Below the pieces are notes generated by a model. That model saw nothing but the letters and a program-made list of their open reading frames with translations, had not been told where the DNA came from and did no database searches. Below are positions 1 through 7,923 of a stretch of DNA of 21,130 bases, in pieces. The position numbers and the translations under genes were made by a program. The DNA is taken from IMG/VR virus record IMGVR_UViG_3300000405_000072, positions 1 to 21,130 of that record; one strand, written 5' to 3'. Positions within the stretch are counted from its first letter, which is position 1. Each line of letters opens with the position of its first letter. Origin of the DNA: a virus.

Positions 1-2407
1 GGTTGTGTTTTAAATAATAATAAAGCTTCTTATTTTCTACTGTTCCAAATAATAGAGAAGATAAATAAGGCCTATTATCTGTACCTATACTAAGAGCATT
101 ATAAGCATCCCATGATACACCTTCATCTCCTTTAATACATACTAGTTGATTGCTTTCATTAACAAAATAAATCTTGTCAAATAAATAAGAATCTACAAAT
201 CTATTAGCACCAAAATAATTATTAGCAAAAATAGTTTGTGGGTTTTGAAGTTCATATTCTTCTATAATTTCATTAAATTCATAAGTTTCGTATGAATTAC
301 CTTTTTTATAAAATATATAATCTGTTAGCCCTGTAAAAACAATATCGGAGAAGTAAGCATCTACTTGAGATCGTGCAGCAAAAGCAACTTTAGTAGCTGT
401 TTTAAAAGCTTCTAGTTGAGGGTAGTTATCTATATCTATAGTAATAAGAGTAGTATCATCAATAATAGCACTTTTAAATTGACTGGTTTTAATAGTGTAT
501 ATATTACCTATTCTCTCTACTGCTACTCTAGTAGGGCTATTAACATTCCAACCACCTGGAGTACTTGTAGGGTAAGGAGAAAGATTAGAAGCATCTACAA
601 TAACTTCTTCCGTTAATTGTGTAAAGTTTTTAATCACTCTATAAGTAAAATTACCTTGACCAGAGCTTTGACTTAATTGTTTTACTACAGAAAGAGTATG
701 CTCATATTTAGTTACAGGGTCTACCCAAAATCCAATAACTAAAGCTATTTGATCATCATCTGAATTAGGAGAAGAAAAGGTAGCTTCAAATTTAAAATTA
801 CCAAACTCTCTAGGGGATACAAAACCAGTATAAGGATGAACATTTCTAGTAAGAGCTATTCTATCATTAATAACATCATATTTCCATAAAGTTCCTGAAT
901 AATATATATCAGGTGTAAGTCTTGTACCTGATTGAGGATCATCAGGAGTTAATGCAGGAAAATCAGGTGGAGATACTAATGCAGAAGTAAAATTTGTAAC
1001 AGAATTATCATAATGAGAAAACAATTCCCAAGTATTAAACACCTCTTCTAAAGAAAGTGCTATAGTACTAGCTACTTCATATTCTCTTTCAGTTTGTACT
1101 ATTATACCTTTTTTCATTAACCAATCAGGAATAACCTCATTAGTATTTTCTTCGTTAATAAAATATAATTGATCTTTTCTACCTATAGGTAATTCATCTT
1201 CTTGTACTACTGTAGTAGCTACCCCACTTTTAGCTATTAATTTAAAATCATCCATAGTAATCTGAGTATTAGTTTCACCTAATAAAACAGGTTGAATTCC
1301 TTCATATAAATATGTATAATCAATTAAATCTTTAGTAAATGTAAAGAAATATAAATCAGTAGCATTTAAATTATATTCAGCATTAGTAGTTGTATTAATA
1401 AAAGTATCTAAATATAATCCATTAGAATCTCCTAATGCAATTACTTGGCCTGTTACACTTAAATCCTCGTTACTTAAAGGAGAGGTTTCAACTATAGTAC
1501 CTATATTTTCTAAAAGTACAATAGTCTCATTTAAACCAAAAGTACCTGAACCTCCTTTAAAAAATCTGGTAGTTCTATATAAATCAACACCAGTATTATC
1601 TTTATTAGACTTATAATCAGTATAAGTAAACATTGGTACTTCTTTATTTAGTACTCCAAAAGTAATAGAGTTTAAACCATCTACAATATTCTGTAAAGTA
1701 GTAACTTGACCTGTATTAGGTAAAGTAAAAGTAGTTACAATATTAGGTATATTATCTTCTATAGTACCAGGAGGACCTTCCGGGCCTTCTGGGCCTTCTG
1801 GGCCATCAAATCCTTGAAACCCTCTAAGACCTCTATCACCTGTATCTCCTTTAGCACCTTTAAGAAAATTTATAAAATCTTGTTGTGTTCCTGTATAGCC
1901 AATATTTAACCATATATCATATACAGATAAACCAGTATCACCTTTTTCTCCGTCATAGTAATCAAAATCTTTAACAGGGGTATAACCATCATTTCCGTTA
2001 TCTCCAGTAACTCCTATATCTCCTTTAATACCTTTAAGAAAAGCTATAAAATCTGTTGAAGTACCTGTATTACCTTCAAGTAACCAGACATCATAAGCAG
2101 AAAGACCGTTTTCTCCTTTTTCTCCTGGAGGACCTTGAGGCCCTATTTGAACATCAGGCCAACTTATATGTTCAAATACAATAGTTAAATAAGCTTTAAG
2201 ATCATTAAATGTAGGAAATATAATATTTTGTTGATCTGTAATATCTTGCCAATGAGTATATACATCATTTTTATTAGTCTGTAGACTTTTAATGATTACA
2301 TCAGTAGCTGTATAAGAGACTTCATAATTGTTAGGAAAGCTTTTAGACACCCCTACAATTACGGACTCTTTAATTACATAATCTCTATATATTACTAGTT
2401 TAGCCAT
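1..2407 (-). CDS. Collagen-like, lectin-domain tail fibre (3' end missing)
   Basis: The frame is open from an ATG at 2407 to the left edge, giving 802 residues without a stop; the C-terminus is outside the window. Residues 1-88 form a likely virion-anchoring head. Residues 89-214 are collagen-like Gly-X-Y runs (GPQGPPGEKGENG, three GPE triplets, GPPG) interrupted by two copies of a 31-residue unit at 102-132 and 160-190, which share LS-YD-WL, TGT, DF and FLKG-KGD. This unit is common in phage fibre stalks. Residues about 456-694 look like a concanavalin/LamG-type beta-sandwich (DDDQIALVIGF, YEHTLSVV, AVERIGNIYTIKTSQF, SQVDAYFSDIVFTG), a likely carbohydrate-binding module. More distal sequence follows. 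The start overlaps the stop of the preceding connector gene by 8 nt, suggesting translational coupling. It probably contacts the host surface glycan. The receptor is unknown and a chaperone or peptidase at the missing end cannot be excluded. Confidence 0.88.
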   Translation of the reverse strand, partial: MAKLVIYRDYVIKESVIVGVSKSFPNNYEVSYTATDVIIKSLQTNKNDVYTHWQDITDQQNIIFPTFNDLKAYLTIVFEHISWPDVQIGPQGPPGEKGENGLSAYDVWLLEGNTGTSTDFIAFLKGIKGDIGVTGDNGNDGYTPVKDFDYYDGEKGDTGLSVYDIWLNIGYTGTQQDFINFLKGAKGDTGDRGLRGFQGFDGPEGPEGPEGPPGTIEDNIPNIVTTFTLPNTGQVTTLQNIVDGLNSITFGVLNKEVPMFTYTDYKSNKDNTGVDLYRTTRFFKGGSGTFGLNETIVLLENIGTIVETSPLSNEDLSVTGQVIALGDSNGLYLDTFINTTTNAEYNLNATDLYFFTFTKDLIDYTYLYEGIQPVLLGETNTQITMDDFKLIAKSGVATTVVQEDELPIGRKDQLYFINEENTNEVIPDWLMKKGIIVQTEREYEVASTIALSLEEVFNTWELFSHYDNSVTNFTSALVSPPDFPALTPDDPQSGTRLTPDIYYSGTLWKYDVINDRIALTRNVHPYTGFVSPREFGNFKFEATFSSPNSDDDQIALVIGFWVDPVTKYEHTLSVVKQLSQSSGQGNFTYRVIKNFTQLTEEVIVDASNLSPYPTSTPGGWNVNSPTRVAVERIGNIYTIKTSQFKSAIIDDTTLITIDIDNYPQLEAFKTATKVAFAARSQVDAYFSDIVFTGLTDYIFYKKGNSYETYEFNEIIEEYELQNPQTIFANNYFGANRFVDSYLFDKIYFVNESNQLVCIKGDEGVSWDAYNALSIGTDNRPYLSSLLFGTVENKKLYYYLKHN
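1766..1813 (-). repeat. GC-rich tandem 9-bp repeats encoding (Gly-Pro-Glu)n
   Basis: Three near-identical 9-bp units (CCTTCCGGG, then CCTTCTGGG twice on the plus strand) lie inside the fibre gene and encode GPEGPEGPE, followed by GPPG. It is one of the few GC-rich spots in an AT-rich window. Because the unit is a multiple of three, gain or loss of copies would change stalk length without shifting the frame. Confidence 0.75.
1838..2104 (-). repeat. Two copies of a 31-residue stalk unit in the fibre gene
   Basis: Residues 102-132 (nt 2104-2012) and 160-190 (nt 1930-1838) align without gaps. Both share LS-x-YD-x-WL, TGT, DFI-x-FLKG-x-KGD-x-G. A collagen-like spacer (GVTGDNGNDG through YDGEKGDTG) separates them. 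The copies have diverged at both DNA and protein level, so this is an old modular duplication and not a recent slippage product. Confidence 0.8.
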
Positions 2408-3671
2408 TGTATGTATTATCTATATAAAGTTGTATATCGTATATTTCAAAATTAGCATCTATTGTAGTTTCTAAAAACATTTTATTATAATTTACAATAG
2501 AGTCTAAAATATAAAAAGGTAAAATTATGCTTATAGTTTTTACTGCCCCTGCATCTGAATTAGTTGTAAATTGACCTGTACTAATAGTTATATCAGAAGT
2601 TTCATTTAAATCATTTATTAATTTAAATATAATATTACCTTCTTTAGATGGAACATTAGCTATAATCTTAAAAGTTAAAGTACCAATGTAAGTACTATTA
2701 ATATCAACTAAATTAATAGTACTATCTGAATTAACTAATGCTTTAAGTTCTTCTGTTGCATTAGAATCGTTAAGAACAATATTACTAGTAGGGAACTTAA
2801 AGGCAATGTTTTGATTCCCTGTATAGGCTTGTGAAACGGTGTAATAAGGATTGTATAATAATATCCAACCTTTAATAGTTTCAGTTCCACCTTCTATTAC
2901 TGTCTTACTAATTGTAGTAGTATTATTTATTATAGTAGTACCTGCTCCACCTACAGAATTTATTCCAATATCTCTATCTCTATAGAATCTATTAGCAAGA
3001 GTTTCAAAATCTACATCTCCTGCACAACATTTCAAAATATCAATATAAAGAGGATTAGTATTAACTTCAGTAAAATGCTGCATCTCCTCAATAGAAGGAT
3101 AATTCATACTATTTGAAGCTCTTGGAAAAAGAGTCTCCCACATTTGAAAAGCGTCTCTTGGTGCAATCATAGGATGCTTATAACCTGAAAAACCTAATCT
3201 ATATATTACATAATATGGAATAGCTTCAAATAACTCAGCATTATCAGGAATCATTAAATCTCCTTCTTCATCAGTAGGTAACCCAAAGTATAAAAAAACT
3301 ACTTCTCCTTTGTTAAAGGTAGTGTATAAATAGTTATTATTAATGTAGCCTTTGTCGTGTTGGTGATATATTAAGCCATTCAATTTTTCATCGAATGTAA
3401 GCTCCGTGGTTAGCGGCAAACGACAAATACCTGTGCCGTTTCTAACCATTACACCTATCAGATATTTATTATCACAAGGAATTAATACTTTACCTTCATC
3501 AACAAGATTAAAAGATGATTTAAATTCAAAATAACCATCTACTTGCATTAACTCTATTGCTCTAGTTATATGTCGTTGAGATTTATTAACCCAATCCGTA
3601 CCAGTAATATTAAAGTCAGTAAATAACTCCGCTATTAACTGTTTACTTGATACTAAATTAAATTTGCTCAT
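2400..3671 (-). CDS. Neck/tail connector-type protein with C-terminal beta domain
   Basis: The protein has 423 residues from the ATG at 3671. An upstream in-frame ATG at 3713 would add 14 residues (MLFLYIQELQIIKL) and lengthen the overlap with the previous gene to 56 nt; I prefer 3671 because MSKFNLVSSKQLIAELFTDF matches how connector-type proteins usually begin. Residues 1-240 resemble the helical neck proteins of crAss-like phages (SKQLIAEL, DWVNKSQRHITRAIELM, then a beta region and YYVIYRLGFSGY). A low-complexity link rich in Thr, Ile and Asn (about 247-262) leads into a beta-rich domain (about 265-423) with no motif I recognise. It overlaps the fibre start by 8 nt and the preceding gene by 14 nt. 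The context suggests the distal neck or the fibre attachment site. The exact position in the particle is inference. Confidence 0.72.
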   Translation of the reverse strand: MSKFNLVSSKQLIAELFTDFNITGTDWVNKSQRHITRAIELMQVDGYFEFKSSFNLVDEGKVLIPCDNKYLIGVMVRNGTGICRLPLTTELTFDEKLNGLIYHQHDKGYINNNYLYTTFNKGEVVFLYFGLPTDEEGDLMIPDNAELFEAIPYYVIYRLGFSGYKHPMIAPRDAFQMWETLFPRASNSMNYPSIEEMQHFTEVNTNPLYIDILKCCAGDVDFETLANRFYRDRDIGINSVGGAGTTIINNTTTISKTVIEGGTETIKGWILLYNPYYTVSQAYTGNQNIAFKFPTSNIVLNDSNATEELKALVNSDSTINLVDINSTYIGTLTFKIIANVPSKEGNIIFKLINDLNETSDITISTGQFTTNSDAGAVKTISIILPFYILDSIVNYNKMFLETTIDANFEIYDIQLYIDNTYNG

Positions 3672-4470
3672 TAGCTTTATAATTTGGAGTTCTTGTATAT
3701 AAAGAAAAAGCATTATCTCTATTACCTTTTACTTCATTTAATTTCATTACAATAGATTTTTTACCTCTAGCAGGTTTAAATTTATAATCACTTAAAATAG
3801 GATTATATTTTTTAGCTACATACTTAGTATGCCATTGTACAAAAAAATCAACAGAAGGATGATAAACTAACCATTCTTCTCCTTGATAATTAGATACACT
3901 TTCTGCATCTTTTTTAAGATAAGGAGTACCACCTTTATCTAATATTCTTTTTTTATTTTTATTACTTTTACCCCAATCAGGTCTTAAATTTTTATTCTCA
4001 TTTTGTACTACACCTATTGAACCAAATAAAGGATTTATACTAAAGTAATAATTATCATATATAATTCTATCTATTACTTTACCATTAAATTTATTTATAA
4101 TCTTTTTATAAATAGTAGCTGTAATAACTTTACTTTTAATATCTTTTTCATACTTAATAGTTTTATTTAAAATAGTCGTATGTGTTAAATATTTTTCTAA
4201 ATACAATTTAATGATATCAAAATTAATTTCTTTACCATCTTTAAACCCTCTTGTAAACTTTAAATTATTTAAAACATTTGTTGATGTACTTTTTATAAGA
4301 AAATCATATTTACTATTAGAGTATCTATTAATCTCTTTTTTATAATTCTCTAATAAATTAAGGTATTGTTTTTTATATGTAAGGTTAATTCTTATAATCT
4401 CTTTATATTCTATAAGAGACACATTAAGCTTATCAATATAAAGAGCATACATTACATTAATTTCTATCAT
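3658..4470 (-). CDS. Basic crAss-like connector/tail-region protein, role unknown
   Basis: This 270-residue protein is very rich in Lys, Ile, Asn and Tyr and has a strongly basic C-terminal third. Residues 1-120 are predicted mostly helical; the second half carries the pattern WGKSNKNKKRILDKGGTPYL (about 166-185), then WLVYHPSVDFFVQWH and a basic tail (FKPARGKKSIVMKLNEVKG). I recall similar KGGTPY patterns in structural-region proteins of Bacteroidota phages, but no enzymatic motif is visible. The start overlaps the previous gene by 14 nt and its end overlaps the next by 14 nt, placing it in a tightly coupled connector-fibre set. It could be a ring, muzzle or minor tail component. An alternative start at Met7 (4452) is possible and would shorten the overlap. 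Confidence 0.65.
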   Translation of the reverse strand: MIEINVMYALYIDKLNVSLIEYKEIIRINLTYKKQYLNLLENYKKEINRYSNSKYDFLIKSTSTNVLNNLKFTRGFKDGKEINFDIIKLYLEKYLTHTTILNKTIKYEKDIKSKVITATIYKKIINKFNGKVIDRIIYDNYYFSINPLFGSIGVVQNENKNLRPDWGKSNKNKKRILDKGGTPYLKKDAESVSNYQGEEWLVYHPSVDFFVQWHTKYVAKKYNPILSDYKFKPARGKKSIVMKLNEVKGNRDNAFSLYTRTPNYKANEQI

Positions 4471-5080
4471 CTTTGTCTATGTTTATTTCTTCTCCATCTT
4501 TAGAAGGTGCTTGATACTCTCTTCTTACAATCTTTTTAATATCTGCAATCATATCAGCAGGAAGAGAAAAAGGAAGATCATCAGGTAGCACATCAGAATT
4601 ACAATCTTCTATATTTCTTGGGTCAGCAATTACTTCTTCTACTACAAGTTTACAAGGTTTTAAGTTATTAAGCAATAATATTTCATCATTTATTGCAGTA
4701 TAATAAAAGATATTTTTTTGTAAGGGTAAGTGAGCTAAATATTCAAATTCTTGTAATGTACTAAAAGTGTAAATAGTTCGTCTATCTTTACTACCTACAA
4801 AATTATAATTAATTCTACCGTTAGTAGTTTGTTTTAGGGGTCTTGCTACTTTTTGTTTACTTTTTAACATTGGCCTACCTTGATAATCTACTAACTCAAA
4901 TTCTATATTAATCTCTTGTAAATAATCAGTATAGCTTAATGCATTTCTTTGTAAATCTTGTTTAATAAGTAATGCTCTATAATCTATAATAGAGTTCTTA
5001 ATACTTTCCTTTAAAGTGCTATTAAATTGCTCCCCAATAGAGAAAGCTATATTTTCTGCAATATTATTTAAACTAGCCAT
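4457..5080 (-). CDS. Probable head-tail connector (ring-type) protein
   Basis: The protein has 207 residues. Residues 1-45 form an amphipathic helical region (IAENIAFSIGEQFNSTLKESIKNSIIDYRALLIKQDLQRNALSY) typical, from memory, of a conserved small virion protein in crAss-like phages. The middle (about 55-150) is beta-rich, and the C-terminus is acidic and charged (KDGEEINIDKDD). There are no membrane segments, signal peptide or catalytic motifs. The start codon shares one base with the preceding stop (TAATG), a strong coupling arrangement. Between the lysis-type genes and the fibre genes, it most likely belongs to the neck ring stack. Assignment to a specific ring would need structural comparison. 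Confidence 0.62.
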   Translation of the reverse strand: MASLNNIAENIAFSIGEQFNSTLKESIKNSIIDYRALLIKQDLQRNALSYTDYLQEINIEFELVDYQGRPMLKSKQKVARPLKQTTNGRINYNFVGSKDRRTIYTFSTLQEFEYLAHLPLQKNIFYYTAINDEILLLNNLKPCKLVVEEVIADPRNIEDCNSDVLPDDLPFSLPADMIADIKKIVRREYQAPSKDGEEINIDKDDRN

Positions 5081-5760
5081 TAGAAATTTTTTATAATTTT
5101 TAAAGAAATCAAGTCTTTATTAGGTATAGTATAAGTTTTAAAATTGTTTAATTGTATATTCTCTATTCGTTCTAAACTCTTTCCATATTCACCTATAAAT
5201 TGCCAATCACTTTTAGTAGTATAACTAAGTAATAAAGAAGCGTGGTTTAAATTATTATATCCTATTCCTGCACCTATTTTAACTCTCTCATTACTAAGAG
5301 TATTATTTACTGTTTTAGTTACTTTAACTGTATCTACTCTTGTAATATATTTAGGAAATAAAGGTTTATACTTAAATTGTACATCTTTTAAATCACCAGA
5401 AAAATCATTAAGTATTATAGCTTCTCCTATAAGTAATGAATCAGATAAATTTACAGTAAATTCTTTAAAATCTTTAAACGACCTAGCTCCACCATTCTTT
5501 GTACCGGGAACTTCTTTAGTTACAATTCTAGGTGTAGGATTTAATATTACACCATTAGTTTTTACATAATGATTAAAAATTGCTAATGTGTCTATTTTAC
5601 CTTTAATATATTCAGTATCTATTACTATTTCAGTTTGCTTATCTGTATAGCCTCCTAATAAAGTTATTATCTTAGTACGTAACCATTCTTTTATTAAAAA
5701 TAATAATAAAAATAGTATTACTATTATAAGTATATTTCTTATGTTTTTGGATATTAACAT
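5080..5760 (-). CDS. Membrane-anchored, outer-membrane-like protein; candidate spanin
   Basis: The protein has 226 residues. A short basic N-terminus (KNIR) precedes a clear transmembrane segment at about 8-23 (NILIIVILFLLLFLI), followed by KEWLRTK, so the bulk is probably periplasmic. Residues 40-155 have alternating Thr/Val strands (KYITRVDTVKVTKTVN). The last 70 residues look like outer-membrane beta-barrel strands (VKIGAGIGYNN, ASLLLSYTT, WQFIGEYGKS) and the chain ends in Phe (LKIIKNF), a typical C-terminal signature of outer-membrane proteins. The gene overlaps the end of the amidase gene by 7 nt. In a lysis cassette, a protein that could bridge inner and outer membrane right after the amidase suggests spanin-like function; that is inference. 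A structural or entry-related membrane protein is the main alternative. Confidence 0.55.
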   Translation of the reverse strand: MLISKNIRNILIIVILFLLLFLIKEWLRTKIITLLGGYTDKQTEIVIDTEYIKGKIDTLAIFNHYVKTNGVILNPTPRIVTKEVPGTKNGGARSFKDFKEFTVNLSDSLLIGEAIILNDFSGDLKDVQFKYKPLFPKYITRVDTVKVTKTVNNTLSNERVKIGAGIGYNNLNHASLLLSYTTKSDWQFIGEYGKSLERIENIQLNNFKTYTIPNKDLISLKIIKNF

Positions 5761-6389
5761 TTATTACTGTAGTTAAGAATTCCGGTTGAAATAGCTTCGG
5801 ACACCCTGTTTTGGAACGATTCTGAACGTAAAAGTTCAAAGTCCTCCCTATTGTCAAAGAATAAATTTTCAATCAATACGGCTGCCCCTATGGTGTGTTT
5901 GAGAACATAAAAATTAGATTCTTTATCTAAATCTCCATCTGTAGTATCTGTTCTAAATTTTATTTGAGGAAATGTAGCTTTTATTTCTTCTCCTATTGCA
6001 GTAGCTAATATATCGCTTTTAGTTTGACCTACACTAGTAAAAATTTCAAAACCTCTACCACCACCTGCATTACTATGACAGGATATAAAAAGAGTAGTAT
6101 AATTATCTTTTTGTAAATTATGTTCTATTTTTACTCTATCTACTAAAGACATATCAGTAGCATCACAAGGGTCAACTGTATATACAGTCTCTAACCCAGC
6201 TTTTATTAGTTTTTCACTAATTTTAGCACCTATTAATCTATTATACACGCCTTCATAAGCTATACTACCATCAGGAAATTTAAATTGCTTACCTCTTGTA
6301 GTATAGATACCATTATCATCTATACCTCCGTGTCCACAATCTATAATAACTATTATTTTAGGATTTACAATAAACACTTTAGAGGTCAT
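5754..6389 (-). CDS. N-acetylmuramoyl-L-alanine amidase (Amidase_3), endolysin
   Basis: This 211-residue protein is essentially one Amidase_3 catalytic domain, a zinc enzyme that cleaves the bond between MurNAc and L-Ala in peptidoglycan. The expected residues are visible: H20 in IIDCGHGG, E46 in YEGVYNRL, H105 in ISCHSNAGG (zinc ligands) and the catalytic glutamate E174 in VLIENLFFDN. There is no signal peptide, cell-wall-binding domain or membrane segment, so release to the periplasm would need a holin or another export route. It overlaps the upstream one-TM gene by 11 nt and the downstream TM/outer-membrane-like gene by 7 nt, forming a compact three-gene membrane and lysis group inside the structural region. 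Lysis is the most likely role. A virion-associated entry enzyme is possible given its position among neck genes. Confidence 0.93.
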   Translation of the reverse strand: MTSKVFIVNPKIIVIIDCGHGGIDDNGIYTTRGKQFKFPDGSIAYEGVYNRLIGAKISEKLIKAGLETVYTVDPCDATDMSLVDRVKIEHNLQKDNYTTLFISCHSNAGGGRGFEIFTSVGQTKSDILATAIGEEIKATFPQIKFRTDTTDGDLDKESNFYVLKHTIGAAVLIENLFFDNREDFELLRSESFQNRVSEAISTGILNYSNKC

Positions 6390-7173
6390 ATCTATTTGTT
6401 TTTAAACGATCAGGGGTTTCATAGATTAAACTTTTTAATCTTTCTTTAGTATTTAAAACTTTTATAAATAAATTAGAATCTAATATCCCAGGATTGGTAA
6501 CAGTAAAAGAAGCAGTTAGAAAATAAGAAGAACTTAAAGATTTAATATAAATTGTAATAAAAGATTGCATCCCAACTTCAACACAATAATCTCGTGATAA
6601 ACCTGTATAATTTTTATTTGTATATATATTAGGTATATAAGTAAAATCATTAGCAATAGTATTAGAAACTAACCAATTATTGCCAGAAGCTATAATTCTT
6701 TTTTGATAGTCCATTAAAATATCTACCCCTTCTACAGTAGAAATACTATACATTACTGTTAAATACTTAAAACTACTAGTACTAATAGGATTCCCTCCAT
6801 CATGAGCTTTAACTATAGTAATACTATGTACATTATTTAAATTTCTAGCAAGATTTTTAACTTCTTCTAAAATATATTTTTGATCTAAAAAAGCACGTTC
6901 TGTAAATTTAGTTCTTTCTACATCTACAATACTATCCATAAATTTTACTCTATGAATTTCCTCTTTATAATCATCTAGTTTACGTGCTTCCTCTGATTCA
7001 AAAACTGTAGAAGCAAAATCCCAAAATTGAGGAAGTAAAGCTACTGTAGCTATTGTTAGTATAAATTGCAAACCATAACTAAGAAATATTTTATTTTTAG
7101 GGTTGGGTTTATTTTTCTCATTTTTGGGGGAATTTGAATTCATTTCTAAAAAGTAAAAGTTTAGTGGTTTCAT
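6379..7173 (-). CDS. Single-pass membrane protein next to amidase; holin or sensor candidate
   Basis: The protein has 264 residues. A hydrophilic Asn/Lys/Pro-rich N-terminus (about 1-28) precedes one transmembrane segment (about 29-50, FLSYGLQFILTIATVALLPQF), then a charged helical stretch, probably coiled coil (58-112), and a mixed alpha/beta domain (115-240). Within it, ITIVKAHDGG (118-127) resembles the HNGG-type motif I recall in GAF-like membrane proteins of Bacteroidota phages. An alternative start is Met11 (7143). It begins 2 bp after the previous stop and overlaps the amidase gene by 11 nt. The context points to membrane timing of lysis or to a membrane-bound regulator, but it is longer than classical holins and has a large soluble domain. 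Function is unproven. Confidence 0.6.
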   Translation of the reverse strand: MKPLNFYFLEMNSNSPKNEKNKPNPKNKIFLSYGLQFILTIATVALLPQFWDFASTVFESEEARKLDDYKEEIHRVKFMDSIVDVERTKFTERAFLDQKYILEEVKNLARNLNNVHSITIVKAHDGGNPISTSSFKYLTVMYSISTVEGVDILMDYQKRIIASGNNWLVSNTIANDFTYIPNIYTNKNYTGLSRDYCVEVGMQSFITIYIKSLSSSYFLTASFTVTNPGILDSNLFIKVLNTKERLKSLIYETPDRLKTNRYDL

Positions 7174-7175
7174 TT

Positions 7176-7901
7176 TTATCCATTATAAATAACTTCTAAA
7201 TCTTCTAAAGTAATACAAAGATCACATAAAGCATTGTTTATATATTCATAATAGTACTTACTTTGTATGTAAGCCAGTTCATCTTCATCAGTAGTACCAT
7301 TCTTAGCCATAAAGTACATACCCGCCCAATAGATAACTAAATATAATTCAAATAAAGTATTGCTTGAAGTGTGATTACCATTACATTCATCTTCAAGTAT
7401 TTTATTAATTTTATTTTGTACATTACATTTATATTCTTCTACTGCATTAGTCATATAAATATTAAAAATAATACTTGTAGTACCGCTAATATTAGGAAGA
7501 TATTTAAATTGATAAGTAAGTAATTTTACAAATAGTTCTTTAGTCTTTAAAACTTTTCTATCTAATTTACTTGTACAGTTTTCTCTAATTACATTACAGC
7601 CAGAATCATAATCATTCTTAACAAGAATATAATAAGCATCAGAAGCTATACTTTTTTCAAGATATGCGGTTACTCTAAATTCAAATATAGTTTCTAATAA
7701 AGTTATAGGCTCTATTAATATTACTTTATATACCCCATCTTTAGAGGTACTTAATGGAACACTATCATTAGCTTCTAACTCTACAGAAAGTATAAGCTTG
7801 TCTGTAACTTTATCTTTATAGTAAAACTTAACAGTAGCATCTGCTAGTACTTCTAATATGTAAGAATCTTTTGTTTTAAAAAGATTATATCCTATTATCA
7901 T
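7176..7901 (-). CDS. Hypothetical two-domain virion-region protein
   Basis: I do not recognise the function of this 241-residue protein. Residues 1-85 are beta-rich (YILEVLADATVKFYYKDK, ILSVELEAND, VYKVILIEP), resembling a small immunoglobulin-like or beta-barrel fold. Residues 100-235 are helical and contain six cysteines (two in CNVIRENC, one each in YKCN and DECNG, two in LCDLC), with a C-terminal helix pair (FELYLVIYWAGMYFMAKNG and DEDELAYIQSKYYYEYINNALC). From memory, similar C-terminal helices occur in conserved proteins of crAss-like structural clusters. It is the first gene after the terminator at 7918-7951, so it probably depends on read-through or its own leader. A neck or ring component is plausible; there is no catalytic motif. 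Confidence 0.6.
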   Translation of the reverse strand: MIIGYNLFKTKDSYILEVLADATVKFYYKDKVTDKLILSVELEANDSVPLSTSKDGVYKVILIEPITLLETIFEFRVTAYLEKSIASDAYYILVKNDYDSGCNVIRENCTSKLDRKVLKTKELFVKLLTYQFKYLPNISGTTSIIFNIYMTNAVEEYKCNVQNKINKILEDECNGNHTSSNTLFELYLVIYWAGMYFMAKNGTTDEDELAYIQSKYYYEYINNALCDLCITLEDLEVIYNG

Positions 7902-7923
7902 AATTTTTGTTGTTATTAAAAAA
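7902..7923 (-). promoter_or_regulatory. Short A/C-rich leader before the 241-aa gene
   Basis: After the terminator T-run, the minus strand reads AATAACAACAAAAATT directly up to the ATG at 7901. It closely resembles the leader after the other terminator (AAACAACAAATAATAATAATTTT before the ATG at 11056). There is no Shine-Dalgarno sequence. An A-rich translation enhancer is plausible for a Bacteroidota host; no convincing TAnnTTTG promoter box is visible. Confidence 0.35.

Noticed and set aside
1838-2104. Possible CRISPR-like or minisatellite array in the fibre gene
   Set aside because: There are only two diverged copies, they are in frame with coding sequence, and they fit protein stalk modules; no spacer structure is present.
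3672-3713. Upstream ATG for the connector gene, adding 14 residues
   Set aside because: The extension is hydrophobic and unlike a neck-protein N-terminus, and would increase the overlap with the previous gene from 14 to 56 nt. It remains possible.
5672-5872. Minus-strand 66-codon frame across the amidase end and the spanin-candidate start
   Set aside because: It overlaps two better genes in another frame and carries no recognisable features.
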